Positions 1-8,287 are shown, counted from the first letter of the stretch. The stretch: DNA of 11,327 nucleotides from Candidatus Margulisiibacteriota bacterium (GCA_028717325.1 JAQUOB010000024.1:1-11327), one strand, 5' to 3'. Notes: generated from the sequence alone by a model not told the origin. A program made the numbers and translations.

Positions 1-202
1 AAAAAATGTTTTCGGCTGTCTTATAGGTCAGGCGGATCTCGTCCTTTGACCAATCGGGATATTTGGCCACGATATAATTTTTGATCGTGTCAGTGACCTT
101 CTGCTCCGGGTTATCCAGCGCGTAAGACGGCTGAAATGACAAATGTCCAATGACCAATGTCAAATTAATGAATATTAAAATTATAAATATTTTTTTCGCC
201 AT
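1..202 (-). CDS. flgA: FlgA N-terminus, flagellar P-ring assembly periplasmic protein (partial)
   Basis: This is the 5' end of a gene that runs off the left edge of the window; 67 codons are visible. The first ~27 residues form a Sec signal peptide: a MAKK start, a long hydrophobic core (IFIILIFINLTLVI) and a likely cleavage after PSYA. The mature start (VTDTIKNYIVAKYPDW, then EIRLTYK) has the look of the FlgA N-terminus. FlgA is a periplasmic chaperone for assembly of the P-ring around the rod. Gene order flgF-flgG-flgA is common in diderm bacteria, and this gene starts 35 nt after flgG. The ATG at 202-200 has AGGTGG (211-216) 8 nt upstream. Part of the signal peptide is encoded by a low-complexity repeat. 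The SAF domain lies outside the window, so the call rests on a short stretch plus context. Confidence 0.72.
   Translation of the reverse strand, partial: MAKKIFIILIFINLTLVIGHLSFQPSYALDNPEQKVTDTIKNYIVAKYPDWSKDEIRLTYKTAENIF
135..163. repeat. AATGAC/AATGTC low-complexity tract inside flgA
   Basis: Short units of the type AATGACAAATGTC and AATGACCAATGTC follow each other here, each a variant of (CA)AATG(A/T)C. The tract lies in frame inside the flgA signal peptide and encodes part of its hydrophobic core and the residues after it. Confidence 0.6.
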
Positions 203-203
203 C

Positions 204-235
204 AATCTAACCACCTATCCACCCAACCACCAATT
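204..235. repeat. Degenerate CCACC-type tract between flgG and flgA
   Basis: The 35-nt gap between flgG and flgA is a run of related units (AACCACC, TATCCACC, CAACCACC on the plus strand). On the transcribed strand it is G- and T-rich and supplies the AGGTGG ribosome binding site of flgA. It may be a decayed tandem repeat. Confidence 0.4.
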
Positions 236-237
236 CA

Positions 238-1035
238 TTATTGCTTCATCTTATCCAGCGACGCCAGCATTCCTTCGTAGCTCGCCACCGCTTTAGTAAC
301 CGTGTCAAAGACCCGCTGGATCGTTACCATCCGCATCATTTCCGAGATAACATCGACGTTGCTCTGCTCCAGCGAAAATTGATTTAGCGAGCCGAAACCG
401 CTCTGAGTTGCCGTGCCGATCGACTCGTCACCCGAAGCGGGCGCGGCCTGATAAAGGTTTTGGCCCAGCGATTTAAGCCCCGCCGGGTTGGTAAAACGGG
501 ACAGCGTGATCTGGCCGATCTCCGTCAGCGAGGTGGCGTTGTTGATCGAAGCAAAGATCGTTCCATCCTGCTGGATGGTGACCGAGGTCGTCCCTTGAGG
601 GAAAACGATCGACGGCTCAAGGATGCCGCCGTTGGGATCGGCCAGGTTGCCGGCGTCATCGATGTGGAAATTGCCGGCCCGGCTGTAGGCGAAAGTGCCG
701 TCGCGCATTTTCAGCTTAAAAAAACCTTCGCCCTGGATGGCGACGTCCAAAGGGTTGTTGGTGGTCTCGATCGTCCCCTGGGTAAAATCCTTCGGCGTCG
801 AAGCGACCCGCACGCCGGTGCCGTATTCGACGTTGACTGGCGGGGTGTCGCTGCCCGACATCGCGGCATAAAGAGTGTCTTTAAAGCTTTTTTCAACGAA
901 GAAGAGGCTTTCCATTTCGGAGCGGCCTTTTTTGAAAGCTACGGTCTTAGCGTTGGCCAGATTGTTGGTGATCTCCAAAATTTCGTCCTGCATGGATGAA
1001 AGGCCTGTCGCCGCGACATATAACGGTTGAAACAT
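238..1035 (-). CDS. flgG: Flagellar distal rod protein FlgG
   Basis: This 265-aa protein, close to the usual FlgG length of about 260, is predicted to form the distal rod of the flagellar basal body, the drive shaft through the P and L rings. The N-terminal rod/hook motif is NNLANAKTVAFKK (24-36), matching the family pattern NNLANxxTxxFK. YGTGVRV (71-77), GEGFF (102-106) and YSRAGNF (117-123) are typical of FlgG. The C-terminus, LEQSNVDVISEMMRMVTIQR (222-241), is the family's terminal coiled-coil signature. AGGAGG (complement of 1045-1050) sits about 9 nt before the ATG. It begins 31 nt after flgF and is presumably co-transcribed from the flgF promoter. Rod proteins lack Sec signals and are exported by the flagellar type III system. 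Confidence 0.93.
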   Translation of the reverse strand: MFQPLYVAATGLSSMQDEILEITNNLANAKTVAFKKGRSEMESLFFVEKSFKDTLYAAMSGSDTPPVNVEYGTGVRVASTPKDFTQGTIETTNNPLDVAIQGEGFFKLKMRDGTFAYSRAGNFHIDDAGNLADPNGGILEPSIVFPQGTTSVTIQQDGTIFASINNATSLTEIGQITLSRFTNPAGLKSLGQNLYQAAPASGDESIGTATQSGFGSLNQFSLEQSNVDVISEMMRMVTIQRVFDTVTKAVASYEGMLASLDKMKQ

Positions 1036-1066
1036 TTTTAAGCGCCTCCTTTAACTTGATCCAAGA

Positions 1067-1807
1067 TCATTGCGCCGGCCCCGCCATCCCCATCGCCTTG
1101 GTCAGATTGGCGTCCCGGGTCGAGACGATCTTTGAGTCGATGCTGTAGATCCGCTCGAGATAGATCATCTCCATCATTTGATCAACGACATTGACGTTCG
1201 AACTTTCAACATAGCCCTGGATCACTCTCGGGTTGTCGACTTCCCTGATCACGGAAAAAGTATCCCGCTTTTTAAAGATGCTGCCGTTCAAGGAATCGAT
1301 CGATTCTTTGACCTCGGGCTGAACCACCCTCAAGCGGTCGACCAGCAGGCCGTCAACTTTGACTTCGCCGGCCTGGGTGAACTCAACGTCCGCTCCCGGC
1401 GAGACGACCAGCGGCCCGGCTTGTCCCATGACCGGGAAACTGCCGGCCACGGTCAGGACCCGGCCGTCCTTGTCCAGACGGAACCGGCCGTCGCGGGTGT
1501 AACCCTCACCCCACGGCCCGGCGATCACAAAAAAACTGTCGTCGGAACCCAGGGCCAGGTCGAGCTTGCCGTTGGTCTTGATCAGTGCCCCGGCAATATT
1601 GCTGTAAAAAGTCCCTTCGACCTGCGGTTTGACGGCGGCAATTTTTTGCGAGGCGTTCTCAAGTTGAAGAGGAAAACCGCTGATCACCGCTTCGGATTTT
1701 TTGTAGCCGGGCACTTCGGAATAGGTCAGGTTGTCCATGAGCTTTCTGACCCGCTGGTCAGTCGACTCTAAACCGGCGCCACCGATCTCAAAAATGCGGT
1801 CAGTCAT
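1067..1807 (-). CDS. flgF: Flagellar rod protein of the FlgF/FlgG family, likely proximal rod FlgF
   Basis: This 246-aa protein is a second FlgG-family rod protein directly upstream of flgG, the position of flgF in most operons. The central part (FFVIAGPWGEGYTRDGRFRL, 92-111, then GRVLTVAGSFPVMG, 115-128) is the classic FlgF/FlgG core. The C-terminus, ESSNVNVVDQMMEMIYLERI (201-220), is the conserved terminal helix. The N-terminal motif is degenerate: DNLTYSEVPGYKK (25-37) instead of NNLANxxTxGYK. It has no signal peptide, as expected for a type III flagellar substrate. No Shine-Dalgarno precedes the ATG; a consensus sigma70 promoter ends 9 nt before it, so the mRNA is probably leaderless or has about 3 nt of leader. 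A FlgG paralogue is the main alternative name. Confidence 0.85.
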   Translation of the reverse strand: MTDRIFEIGGAGLESTDQRVRKLMDNLTYSEVPGYKKSEAVISGFPLQLENASQKIAAVKPQVEGTFYSNIAGALIKTNGKLDLALGSDDSFFVIAGPWGEGYTRDGRFRLDKDGRVLTVAGSFPVMGQAGPLVVSPGADVEFTQAGEVKVDGLLVDRLRVVQPEVKESIDSLNGSIFKKRDTFSVIREVDNPRVIQGYVESSNVNVVDQMMEMIYLERIYSIDSKIVSTRDANLTKAMGMAGPAQ

Positions 1808-1816
1808 GTTGGGAAA

Positions 1817-1845
1817 ATTATATGCTGTCGTTGTGTAGAAGTCAA
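1817..1845 (-). promoter_or_regulatory. Near-consensus sigma70 promoter of flgF-flgG-flgA
   Basis: On the minus strand, -35 TTGACT (complement of 1840-1845) and -10 TATAAT (complement of 1817-1822) are separated by exactly 17 bp. The -10 box ends 9 nt before the flgF ATG, so the predicted start of transcription is about 3 nt upstream of the codon. It is a housekeeping-type, not flagellar-type, promoter. Confidence 0.75.
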
Positions 1846-1885
1846 TCAGAAAATATAAAGAAAATATATTTTGTGATCTAGCTGG

Positions 1886-1927
1886 ATTATTAACGGTAAA
1901 TCAAGAAACTTTTGCGCCGTTAATAAT
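1886..1927. repeat. 11-bp inverted repeat across the stop codon of the tRNA-binding gene
   Basis: ATTATTAACGG (1886-1896) and CCGTTAATAAT (1917-1927) are perfect reverse complements around a 20-nt loop that contains the TGA stop of the upstream minus-strand gene. It could form a 3'-end hairpin, but it is AT-rich and not followed by a T-run, so it is not a standard intrinsic terminator. Confidence 0.5.
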
Positions 1928-2233
1928 ATCTTTTTCTATGGAAATAATGGTCAGGTTGCTTTTGTCTTCGTTTGACGCGGCCAGCAGCATGCCGTGCGAC
2001 ACGACCCCGCGTATCGTCCTGGGCTCCAGATTGGTCAAGACCACTATCTTTTTGCCGATCAGCGACTCTTTGTCATAAAACATTTTGATGCCGGCGACGA
2101 GTTCCCTTGTTTCGCCGCCCAGGTCGACGCTCAGTTTGTAAAGCTTGTCCGCGCCGGCGATCTCTTCGACCGTCTTGATCTCCCCCACTCGCAGGTCCAG
2201 TTTCTTGAAATCGTCAAAAGTTATGTTGTCCAT
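1901..2233 (-). CDS. Stand-alone tRNA-binding domain protein (MetRS C-terminal / Trbp111 type)
   Basis: The 110-aa protein consists of a single OB-fold tRNA-binding domain of the EMAPII/Arc1p/MetG C-terminal family. Diagnostic stretches are LDLRVGEIKTVEEIAGADKL (12-31), LSVDLGGETRELVAGI (34-49), IGKKIVVLTNLEPRTIRGV (59-77) and SHGMLLAAS (79-87). In methionyl-tRNA synthetase this domain dimerises the enzyme and grips the tRNA elbow. As a free protein (Trbp111, CsaA-like) it can act as a tRNA-binding cofactor or chaperone. No synthetase catalytic domain is in the window, so it may serve a MetRS that lacks the domain elsewhere. AAAGGAG (complement of 2239-2245) sits 5 nt before the ATG. It diverges from rmuC. 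Confidence 0.88.
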   Translation of the reverse strand: MDNITFDDFKKLDLRVGEIKTVEEIAGADKLYKLSVDLGGETRELVAGIKMFYDKESLIGKKIVVLTNLEPRTIRGVVSHGMLLAASNEDKSNLTIISIEKDIINGAKVS

Positions 2234-2265
2234 TTTATCTCCTTTAATTTTTCCGTCAGAGTTTT

Positions 2266-2274
2266 ATTATATCA
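2266..2274 (-). promoter_or_regulatory. Extended -10 promoter of the tRNA-binding gene
   Basis: TGATATAAT (TGn plus a perfect -10 hexamer) reads on the minus strand about 32 nt before the ATG, leaving a short leader that holds the Shine-Dalgarno. The -35 (TTAAAT at 17 bp) is weak, as is usual for extended -10 promoters. It lies back to back with the rmuC promoter. Confidence 0.55.
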
Positions 2275-2281
2275 TCGAATC

Positions 2282-2290
2282 TGTTATAAT
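2282..2290 (+). promoter_or_regulatory. Extended -10 promoter of rmuC, leaderless arrangement
   Basis: TGTTATAAT ends 7 nt before the rmuC ATG, so transcription should start at or one base before the start codon. No convincing -35 is seen. There is no room for a Shine-Dalgarno, and an in-frame TAA at 2292-2294 prevents an earlier start. Confidence 0.6.
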
Positions 2291-2297
2291 TTAAGTT

Positions 2298-3362
2298 ATG
2301 GAAATCCTGGCGATCATCGTTTCCGTCATAACTTTATTAGTTGTCGGTTTTCTGCTGCTGAAGATCAATGCCCTCGGCCGGGCGCCGCAAACCGATAAAT
2401 CAACCGACCTGCTGCAAAAGCAGATGGAAGAGATCCGAGGTTCCATCACCCGTCTTTACTCGGACAATCAAACGATTCTCCAAAAAGTTAACACCGACTT
2501 TACGCAGACGCTTCAGGACGTCAACAAAAGCGTTAACACCCGCCTCGACAACGCGGCCAAAGTGATCGGCGACGTTCACCGGAAGCTCGGCGAGGTGCAC
2601 GAAACGACCAAACAGGTCCAGGAAACCGCCAAGGACATCTCCTCGCTCCAGGATATCCTGCGGGCGCCCAAACTGCGGGGCGGCATGGGAGAGCTGTTCC
2701 TGGGCGATCTGTTAAAGCAGGTCCTGCCGCCCAACCATTATGAGGAGCAGTACCGCTTTAAGAGCGGAGAAAAAGTGGACGCGGTGATCAAGCTCAAGGG
2801 CGGGATGGTGCCGGTCGACTCCAAATTCCCGCTGGAAAATTTCAAGCGCGTCGTGGAAGCCAAGGACGACGCTGCACGTCTCACCGCTAAAAAGCAATTC
2901 GTGCGGGACGTGAAAAAACACATCGATGACATCAAACGCAAGTATATCCTGCCGGATGAAGGCACTTTCGATTTCGCCCTGATGTACGTCATGGCGGAAA
3001 ATGTTTATTATGAAATAATCATCAAGGACGAAGACCTGGGCGACGAAGACAGTGTTTTCCGTTATGCCACCAAGAACAAGATCATCCCCGTCTCGCCGAA
3101 CTCTTTTTACGGCTACCTGCAGACCATCCTGTTCGGCCTGCGCGGCCTGCGCGTCGAAGAGCAGGCTCAGGAGATATTAAAGAACCTGGCGCGGCTGGAA
3201 GGGGATTTTGAGCGGGTGATGACCGATTTTACCGTCATGGGCAAGCATTTGAAAGATTCTGTCACCAAATATGATGATGCCGAAAAGAGAATGATCAAGT
3301 TCAACGACAAACTCGATTCGCTGACCGAAAAAGAAGAGACACCTCTCCTGCCGATTAATTAG
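2298..3362 (+). CDS. rmuC: RmuC family DNA recombination protein
   Basis: The 354-aa protein begins with one membrane helix (residues 3-21, EILAIIVSVITLLVVGFLLL) and is followed by a long coiled-coil-like region (about 35-118) and the RmuC domain (about 120-320). RmuC carries a PD-(D/E)XK-like nuclease fold and restrains recombination at inverted repeats in E. coli; the biochemical role is poorly known. Signature stretches are LRGGMGELFLGDLL (126-139), VDAVIKL with D161, VPVDSKFPLE (171-180) with the D174/K176 pair of the predicted active site, and IIPVSPNSFYGYL (262-274). Length is on the short side for the family but complete. The start is fixed by an in-frame stop two codons upstream. No Shine-Dalgarno is present. 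It converges with the helicase gene at 3421, 58 nt away. Confidence 0.93.
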   Translation: MEILAIIVSVITLLVVGFLLLKINALGRAPQTDKSTDLLQKQMEEIRGSITRLYSDNQTILQKVNTDFTQTLQDVNKSVNTRLDNAAKVIGDVHRKLGEVHETTKQVQETAKDISSLQDILRAPKLRGGMGELFLGDLLKQVLPPNHYEEQYRFKSGEKVDAVIKLKGGMVPVDSKFPLENFKRVVEAKDDAARLTAKKQFVRDVKKHIDDIKRKYILPDEGTFDFALMYVMAENVYYEIIIKDEDLGDEDSVFRYATKNKIIPVSPNSFYGYLQTILFGLRGLRVEEQAQEILKNLARLEGDFERVMTDFTVMGKHLKDSVTKYDDAEKRMIKFNDKLDSLTEKEETPLLPIN

Positions 3363-3367
3363 TTTTT

Positions 3368-3419
3368 CCCCTCTCCCTCTGGGAGAGGGGGGCCGGTTAA
3401 ATGCCAGCGGGTGAGGGGT
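3368..3419. repeat. CCCTCTCCC/GGGTGAGGGG intergenic palindromic repeat
   Basis: CCCCTCTCCC (3368-3377) and GGGAGAGGGG (3381-3390) form a perfect 10-bp stem with a TCT loop, followed about 20 nt later by GGGTGAGGGG. Read on the minus strand it is the CCCTCACCC...CCCTCTCCC pattern that recurs between genes in many bacterial genomes. It fills almost the whole gap between two convergent stop codons. No T-run follows the stem on either strand, so a standard terminator is not supported, though it may still separate convergent transcripts. Confidence 0.75.
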
Positions 3420-3420
3420 C

Positions 3421-6384
<2,964 letters not shown>

Positions 6385-6389
6385 GGTTT

Positions 6390-6418
6390 ATTATACTATA
6401 TTGTTAACCCCCTCTCTA
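6390..6418 (-). promoter_or_regulatory. Promoter of the helicase-nuclease gene, leaderless arrangement
   Basis: TATAAT (complement of 6390-6395) ends 5 nt before the ATG. At 17 bp spacing there is a 4/6 match to the -35 (TAGAGA, complement of 6413-6418). Transcription would start at the first bases of the start codon. No purine-rich Shine-Dalgarno is present. Confidence 0.55.
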
Positions 6419-6423
6419 TCTAA

Positions 6424-6441
6424 CTGCCTGCCGGCAGGCAG
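6424..6441. repeat. 18-bp perfect palindrome CTGCCTGCCGGCAGGCAG
   Basis: A self-complementary 18-mer lies between the divergent helicase and four-cysteine protein genes, just upstream of the sigma28-like promoter. It could be a dispersed genomic repeat or an operator for a dimeric regulator; the window alone cannot decide. Confidence 0.65.
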
Positions 6442-6443
6442 AT

Positions 6444-6471
6444 GCAAGTTTAACGCCGCCGATTTCGATAA
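6444..6471 (+). promoter_or_regulatory. Sigma28 (FliA)-like promoter of the four-cysteine protein gene
   Basis: GCAAGTTT (6444-6451), 12 nt, then TTCGATAA (6464-6471) matches the flagellar sigma28 consensus TAAAGTTT-N11-GCCGATAA at 12 of 16 positions with one extra spacer base. The same element with a perfect -10 precedes the gene at 8288. The predicted start of transcription (about 6478) leaves a leader of roughly 34 nt with a strong Shine-Dalgarno. Confidence 0.5.
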
Positions 6472-6511
6472 AACTTTCAAAAGGATCTATTGCCTTAAGG
6501 AGGTAAATAAA

Positions 6512-6949
6512 ATGGGTGGTCTATTAGGTGATCTGGCAGATAAAATCTCTCTGAGAATGAAGCCGACCGTTGCCGCCAAATCAGGGGCGGTGGCCAAGGC
6601 CGCTTCGGCGATCAAAGAAAATATGGTCCTAAACACGATCAGTACGGATGATATCCCCACCCCGGAATCAGTCGACAAAGCTGGAAGAAATGCCGCCGTC
6701 AAAGATTGTCTCGGCAAAGGCGGAATGGTTAAAGTGTCACCGGACAACAGCACGGCTTGTCTTACTCCAAACAGCACCAAACCAAATGCTAATGCCGACC
6801 AGCCGGACCAACCGATTCCGGATAGGGTTTATGAATCGATAGACAACTGCACCGGTACCGGCGGGAAATATTATGTGGGCGATCCTCAGGGTGACGGCGG
6901 CTATTGCCAGTTTGAAAAGAAGGGTTCGATTAATATTATCCTGGATTAA
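6512..6949 (+). CDS. Small four-cysteine protein with two Cys-bounded Gly-rich modules, unknown function
   Basis: I do not recognise a family for this 145-aa protein. The start is the ATG at 6512, with AAGGAGGT (6497-6504) 7 nt upstream; a longer reading from 6383 would run through the palindrome and promoter and is unlikely. Residues 1-40 are Ala/Lys-rich and probably helical. Two similar modules follow: C66-LGKGG-...-PDNSTA-C83 and C113-TGTGG-...-GDGGY-C132, both fitting (D/N)-C-x-G-x-G-G with a second Cys 17-19 residues on. They are separated by a Pro/Asn/Asp-rich linker (about 84-105). Paired cysteines suggest disulfides outside the cytoplasm, yet there is no Sec signal peptide or membrane helix. 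The sigma28-like promoter puts flagellar type III export among the options. A strong terminator follows at 7002. Confidence 0.75.
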   Translation: MGGLLGDLADKISLRMKPTVAAKSGAVAKAASAIKENMVLNTISTDDIPTPESVDKAGRNAAVKDCLGKGGMVKVSPDNSTACLTPNSTKPNANADQPDQPIPDRVYESIDNCTGTGGKYYVGDPQGDGGYCQFEKKGSINIILD

Positions 6950-6969
6950 TAAATCAACTTCGCAACCGG

Positions 6970-8061
6970 CTAATTATTTAGATAATAATTGATCATAACG
7001 GCCAGCGAGACAAAAGTGCTGATCCCCATCAGCGGTCTCGCTGGTTGTTTTTTTGTGGGGATAGCTACCAGGCGGGAAATGGCTAGTCCCTCCTCGGGGG
7101 CCGGGCCATCGGGTTTGACTCTCCCTTCGGTCGGTATGTGAAGCACATAATCATACTGGTATCCGTCAAGCTTTAAGACGAACAATTTATCGAGCCAGCC
7201 AAGCTGTTTTACGACCCGGTCAAAAGCATAGCCATCGGTATAAGAACCGCCGTTCACAATTATTGTCACGGTCCTCGCCTCGGGCATCTTATTCCGAATG
7301 TAAAAGGGAAAACGATGGGTATGGTCGGCTCCCCACTCCCACACGACCACTTCGCGTTTTTCGGGATCAAGCCGCTGGCTGACGCGTTCGACGGCGAATA
7401 TCTCCTTGGCCGAATACCAGTAACCGTCGGGCAGGAACTTCTTTATCTCATCGACCGAGGCTCGGGGCGGATTGGCAAAGACGGTATTGAAACAATTATC
7501 ATAAGCCAGCCATAAAGTCCGATCTCTTGCATCGTTCTCATGGTCCGAAATTACCCCCCCGCTGCCCAACTGAAATTTCTGCCACCCGGTCAAAAACATG
7601 GTATCCATGAGAGCTTGAGAAGAAACATCGTATTCCAGGGCCAGATGCGTGATACCGGCCGTTTTCTCTAAAAATGAATTAAAAAATTCGATCTGGCCGT
7701 CGGTCACGTGCGACGTGCCAAAAACGATGTGCAGATCTTGACGGTCATTCAGTTCAATTTCCGATCTAATGGCACTGAAAACACGATCGTCCCAAAAAAT
7801 CTGGCGGCGCTGGTTGGCTTCTATCAGTAATTGTTTCAAATTATCTTCAGCGGACGGCAGAGATTGATAATTCGGTAATGATAAATCGCCGTTAAAAGAT
7901 TCGATTTTGGCGGGGTCAATCAACATTTTCGGCTCGGCCGGAGCGCAGGACGATGTTCCGTCCGGTCTATTGGCGCACCTTTTTTCTCCCGGCCAGAGAT
8001 AGTAATCGGCCGGCAATCCCTGGGGCGGCGTGTTCCTATAAGAGCATTCCTGAACGAGCAT
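6970..8061 (-). CDS. Putative TraB/ChaN/EreA-like (TIKI-type fold) protein with N-terminal Cys region
   Basis: The 363-aa protein carries LHIVFGTSH (110-118), LALEYD with E143, and VVVWEWGADHTHRFP (238-252) followed by a helix and VTIIVNGGSY. This GxxH ... E ... R ... GxxH layout recalls the TIKI/TraB/ChaN/erythromycin-esterase group, which includes metal-dependent hydrolases and haem-binding proteins; the match is by eye and no substrate can be named. The N-terminus has C6, C29 and C39, and the C29-C39 part (PDGTSSC) resembles PDNSTAC in the 145-aa neighbour. The last ~20 residues are hydrophobic and could form a tail anchor; their DNA also carries a terminator for the opposite strand. No signal peptide is visible. 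AAAAGGAG (complement of 8069-8076) lies 7 nt before the ATG. It converges with the 145-aa gene and diverges from the 995-aa gene. Confidence 0.6.
   Translation of the reverse strand: MLVQECSYRNTPPQGLPADYYLWPGEKRCANRPDGTSSCAPAEPKMLIDPAKIESFNGDLSLPNYQSLPSAEDNLKQLLIEANQRRQIFWDDRVFSAIRSEIELNDRQDLHIVFGTSHVTDGQIEFFNSFLEKTAGITHLALEYDVSSQALMDTMFLTGWQKFQLGSGGVISDHENDARDRTLWLAYDNCFNTVFANPPRASVDEIKKFLPDGYWYSAKEIFAVERVSQRLDPEKREVVVWEWGADHTHRFPFYIRNKMPEARTVTIIVNGGSYTDGYAFDRVVKQLGWLDKLFVLKLDGYQYDYVLHIPTEGRVKPDGPAPEEGLAISRLVAIPTKKQPARPLMGISTFVSLAVMINYYLNN
7002..7054 (+). terminator. Strong intrinsic terminator downstream of the four-cysteine protein gene
   Basis: CCAGCGAGAC (7002-7011) pairs perfectly with GTCTCGCTGG (7035-7044). 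Inside, GCTGAT-CCCC-ATCAGC (7018-7033) forms a second stem. TTGTTTTTTT (7045-7054) follows at once. It ends plus-strand transcription 50-100 nt after the stop at 6949 and lies inside the 3' coding end of the opposite-strand gene. Confidence 0.88.
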
Positions 8062-8129
8062 TTTTGGACTCCTTTTCCTAGTATGTTTCGGTTCAATATA
8101 TGCTAAATTTCATTGATTTTTAAAGGCCG

Positions 8130-8141
8130 CTTGCATGCAAG
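8130..8141. repeat. 12-bp palindrome CTTGCATGCAAG overlapping the sigma28-like -35
   Basis: A perfect 12-bp palindrome shares GCAAG with the -35 element of the promoter at 8137. It is a possible operator, or chance symmetry in a TGCA-rich site. Confidence 0.4.
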
Positions 8142-8164
8142 TTTTGGCCCTAAAAAGCCGATAA
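8137..8164 (+). promoter_or_regulatory. Sigma28 (FliA)-like promoter of the 995-aa gene
   Basis: GCAAGTTT (8137-8144), 12 nt, then a perfect GCCGATAA (8157-8164). The -35 box is identical to that before the gene at 6512, including the preceding AT, and the spacing is the same. The match to TAAAGTTT-N11-GCCGATAA is 14 of 16 with one extra spacer base. Transcription would start near 8171, giving a leader of about 115 nt. Confidence 0.62.
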
Positions 8165-8184
8165 TAAAGGTGAGAGAGTCGTTC

Positions 8185-8251
8185 AAATGACCTTTCAGTT
8201 TGCCTGTTCCTGATCGTGTCATTTTTATCATAATAAGCCCAAAAAACAGGT
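8185..8251 (+). other. Possible H-type pseudoknot in the leader of the 995-aa gene
   Basis: AAATGAC (8185-8191) pairs with GTCATTT (8218-8224). CCTGTT (8203-8208), inside that loop, pairs with AACAGG (8245-8250), directly before the terminator hairpin. Crossed pairing of this type is a pseudoknot. Its place between promoter and terminator suggests control of read-through, but no known riboswitch class was recognised. Confidence 0.3.
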
Positions 8252-8271
8252 CCGCCGAAGGCGGATTTTTT
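8251..8271 (+). terminator. Intrinsic-terminator hairpin just before the ribosome binding site (attenuator candidate)
   Basis: TCCGCC (8251-8256), GAA loop, GGCGGA (8260-8265) and six T (8266-8271) make a textbook terminator. It sits 3 nt before the AGGAGG of the 995-aa gene and downstream of its likely promoter. It could attenuate that gene, or be a copy of a dispersed mini-palindrome; minus-strand transcription does not explain it because the T-run is on the plus strand. Confidence 0.7.
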
Positions 8272-8287
8272 GTTAGGAGGAGAAAAA

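Noticed and set aside
1886..1927. Inverted repeat as an intrinsic terminator of the tRNA-binding gene
   Set aside because: The stem is AT-rich, the loop is 20 nt and no T-run follows on the minus strand; listed only as an inverted repeat.
8062..8128. Weak sigma28-like pattern (TAAAAATC-N11-GCATATAT) on the minus strand before the 363-aa gene
   Set aside because: It matches only about 11 of 16 positions in AT-rich DNA and lacks the GCAAGTTT box of the other two, so it is not listed as a promoter.
8270..8287. TTG start at 8270 for the 995-aa protein
   Set aside because: The TTG lies in the terminator T-run, and the AGGAGG at 8275-8280 points to the ATG at 8288.
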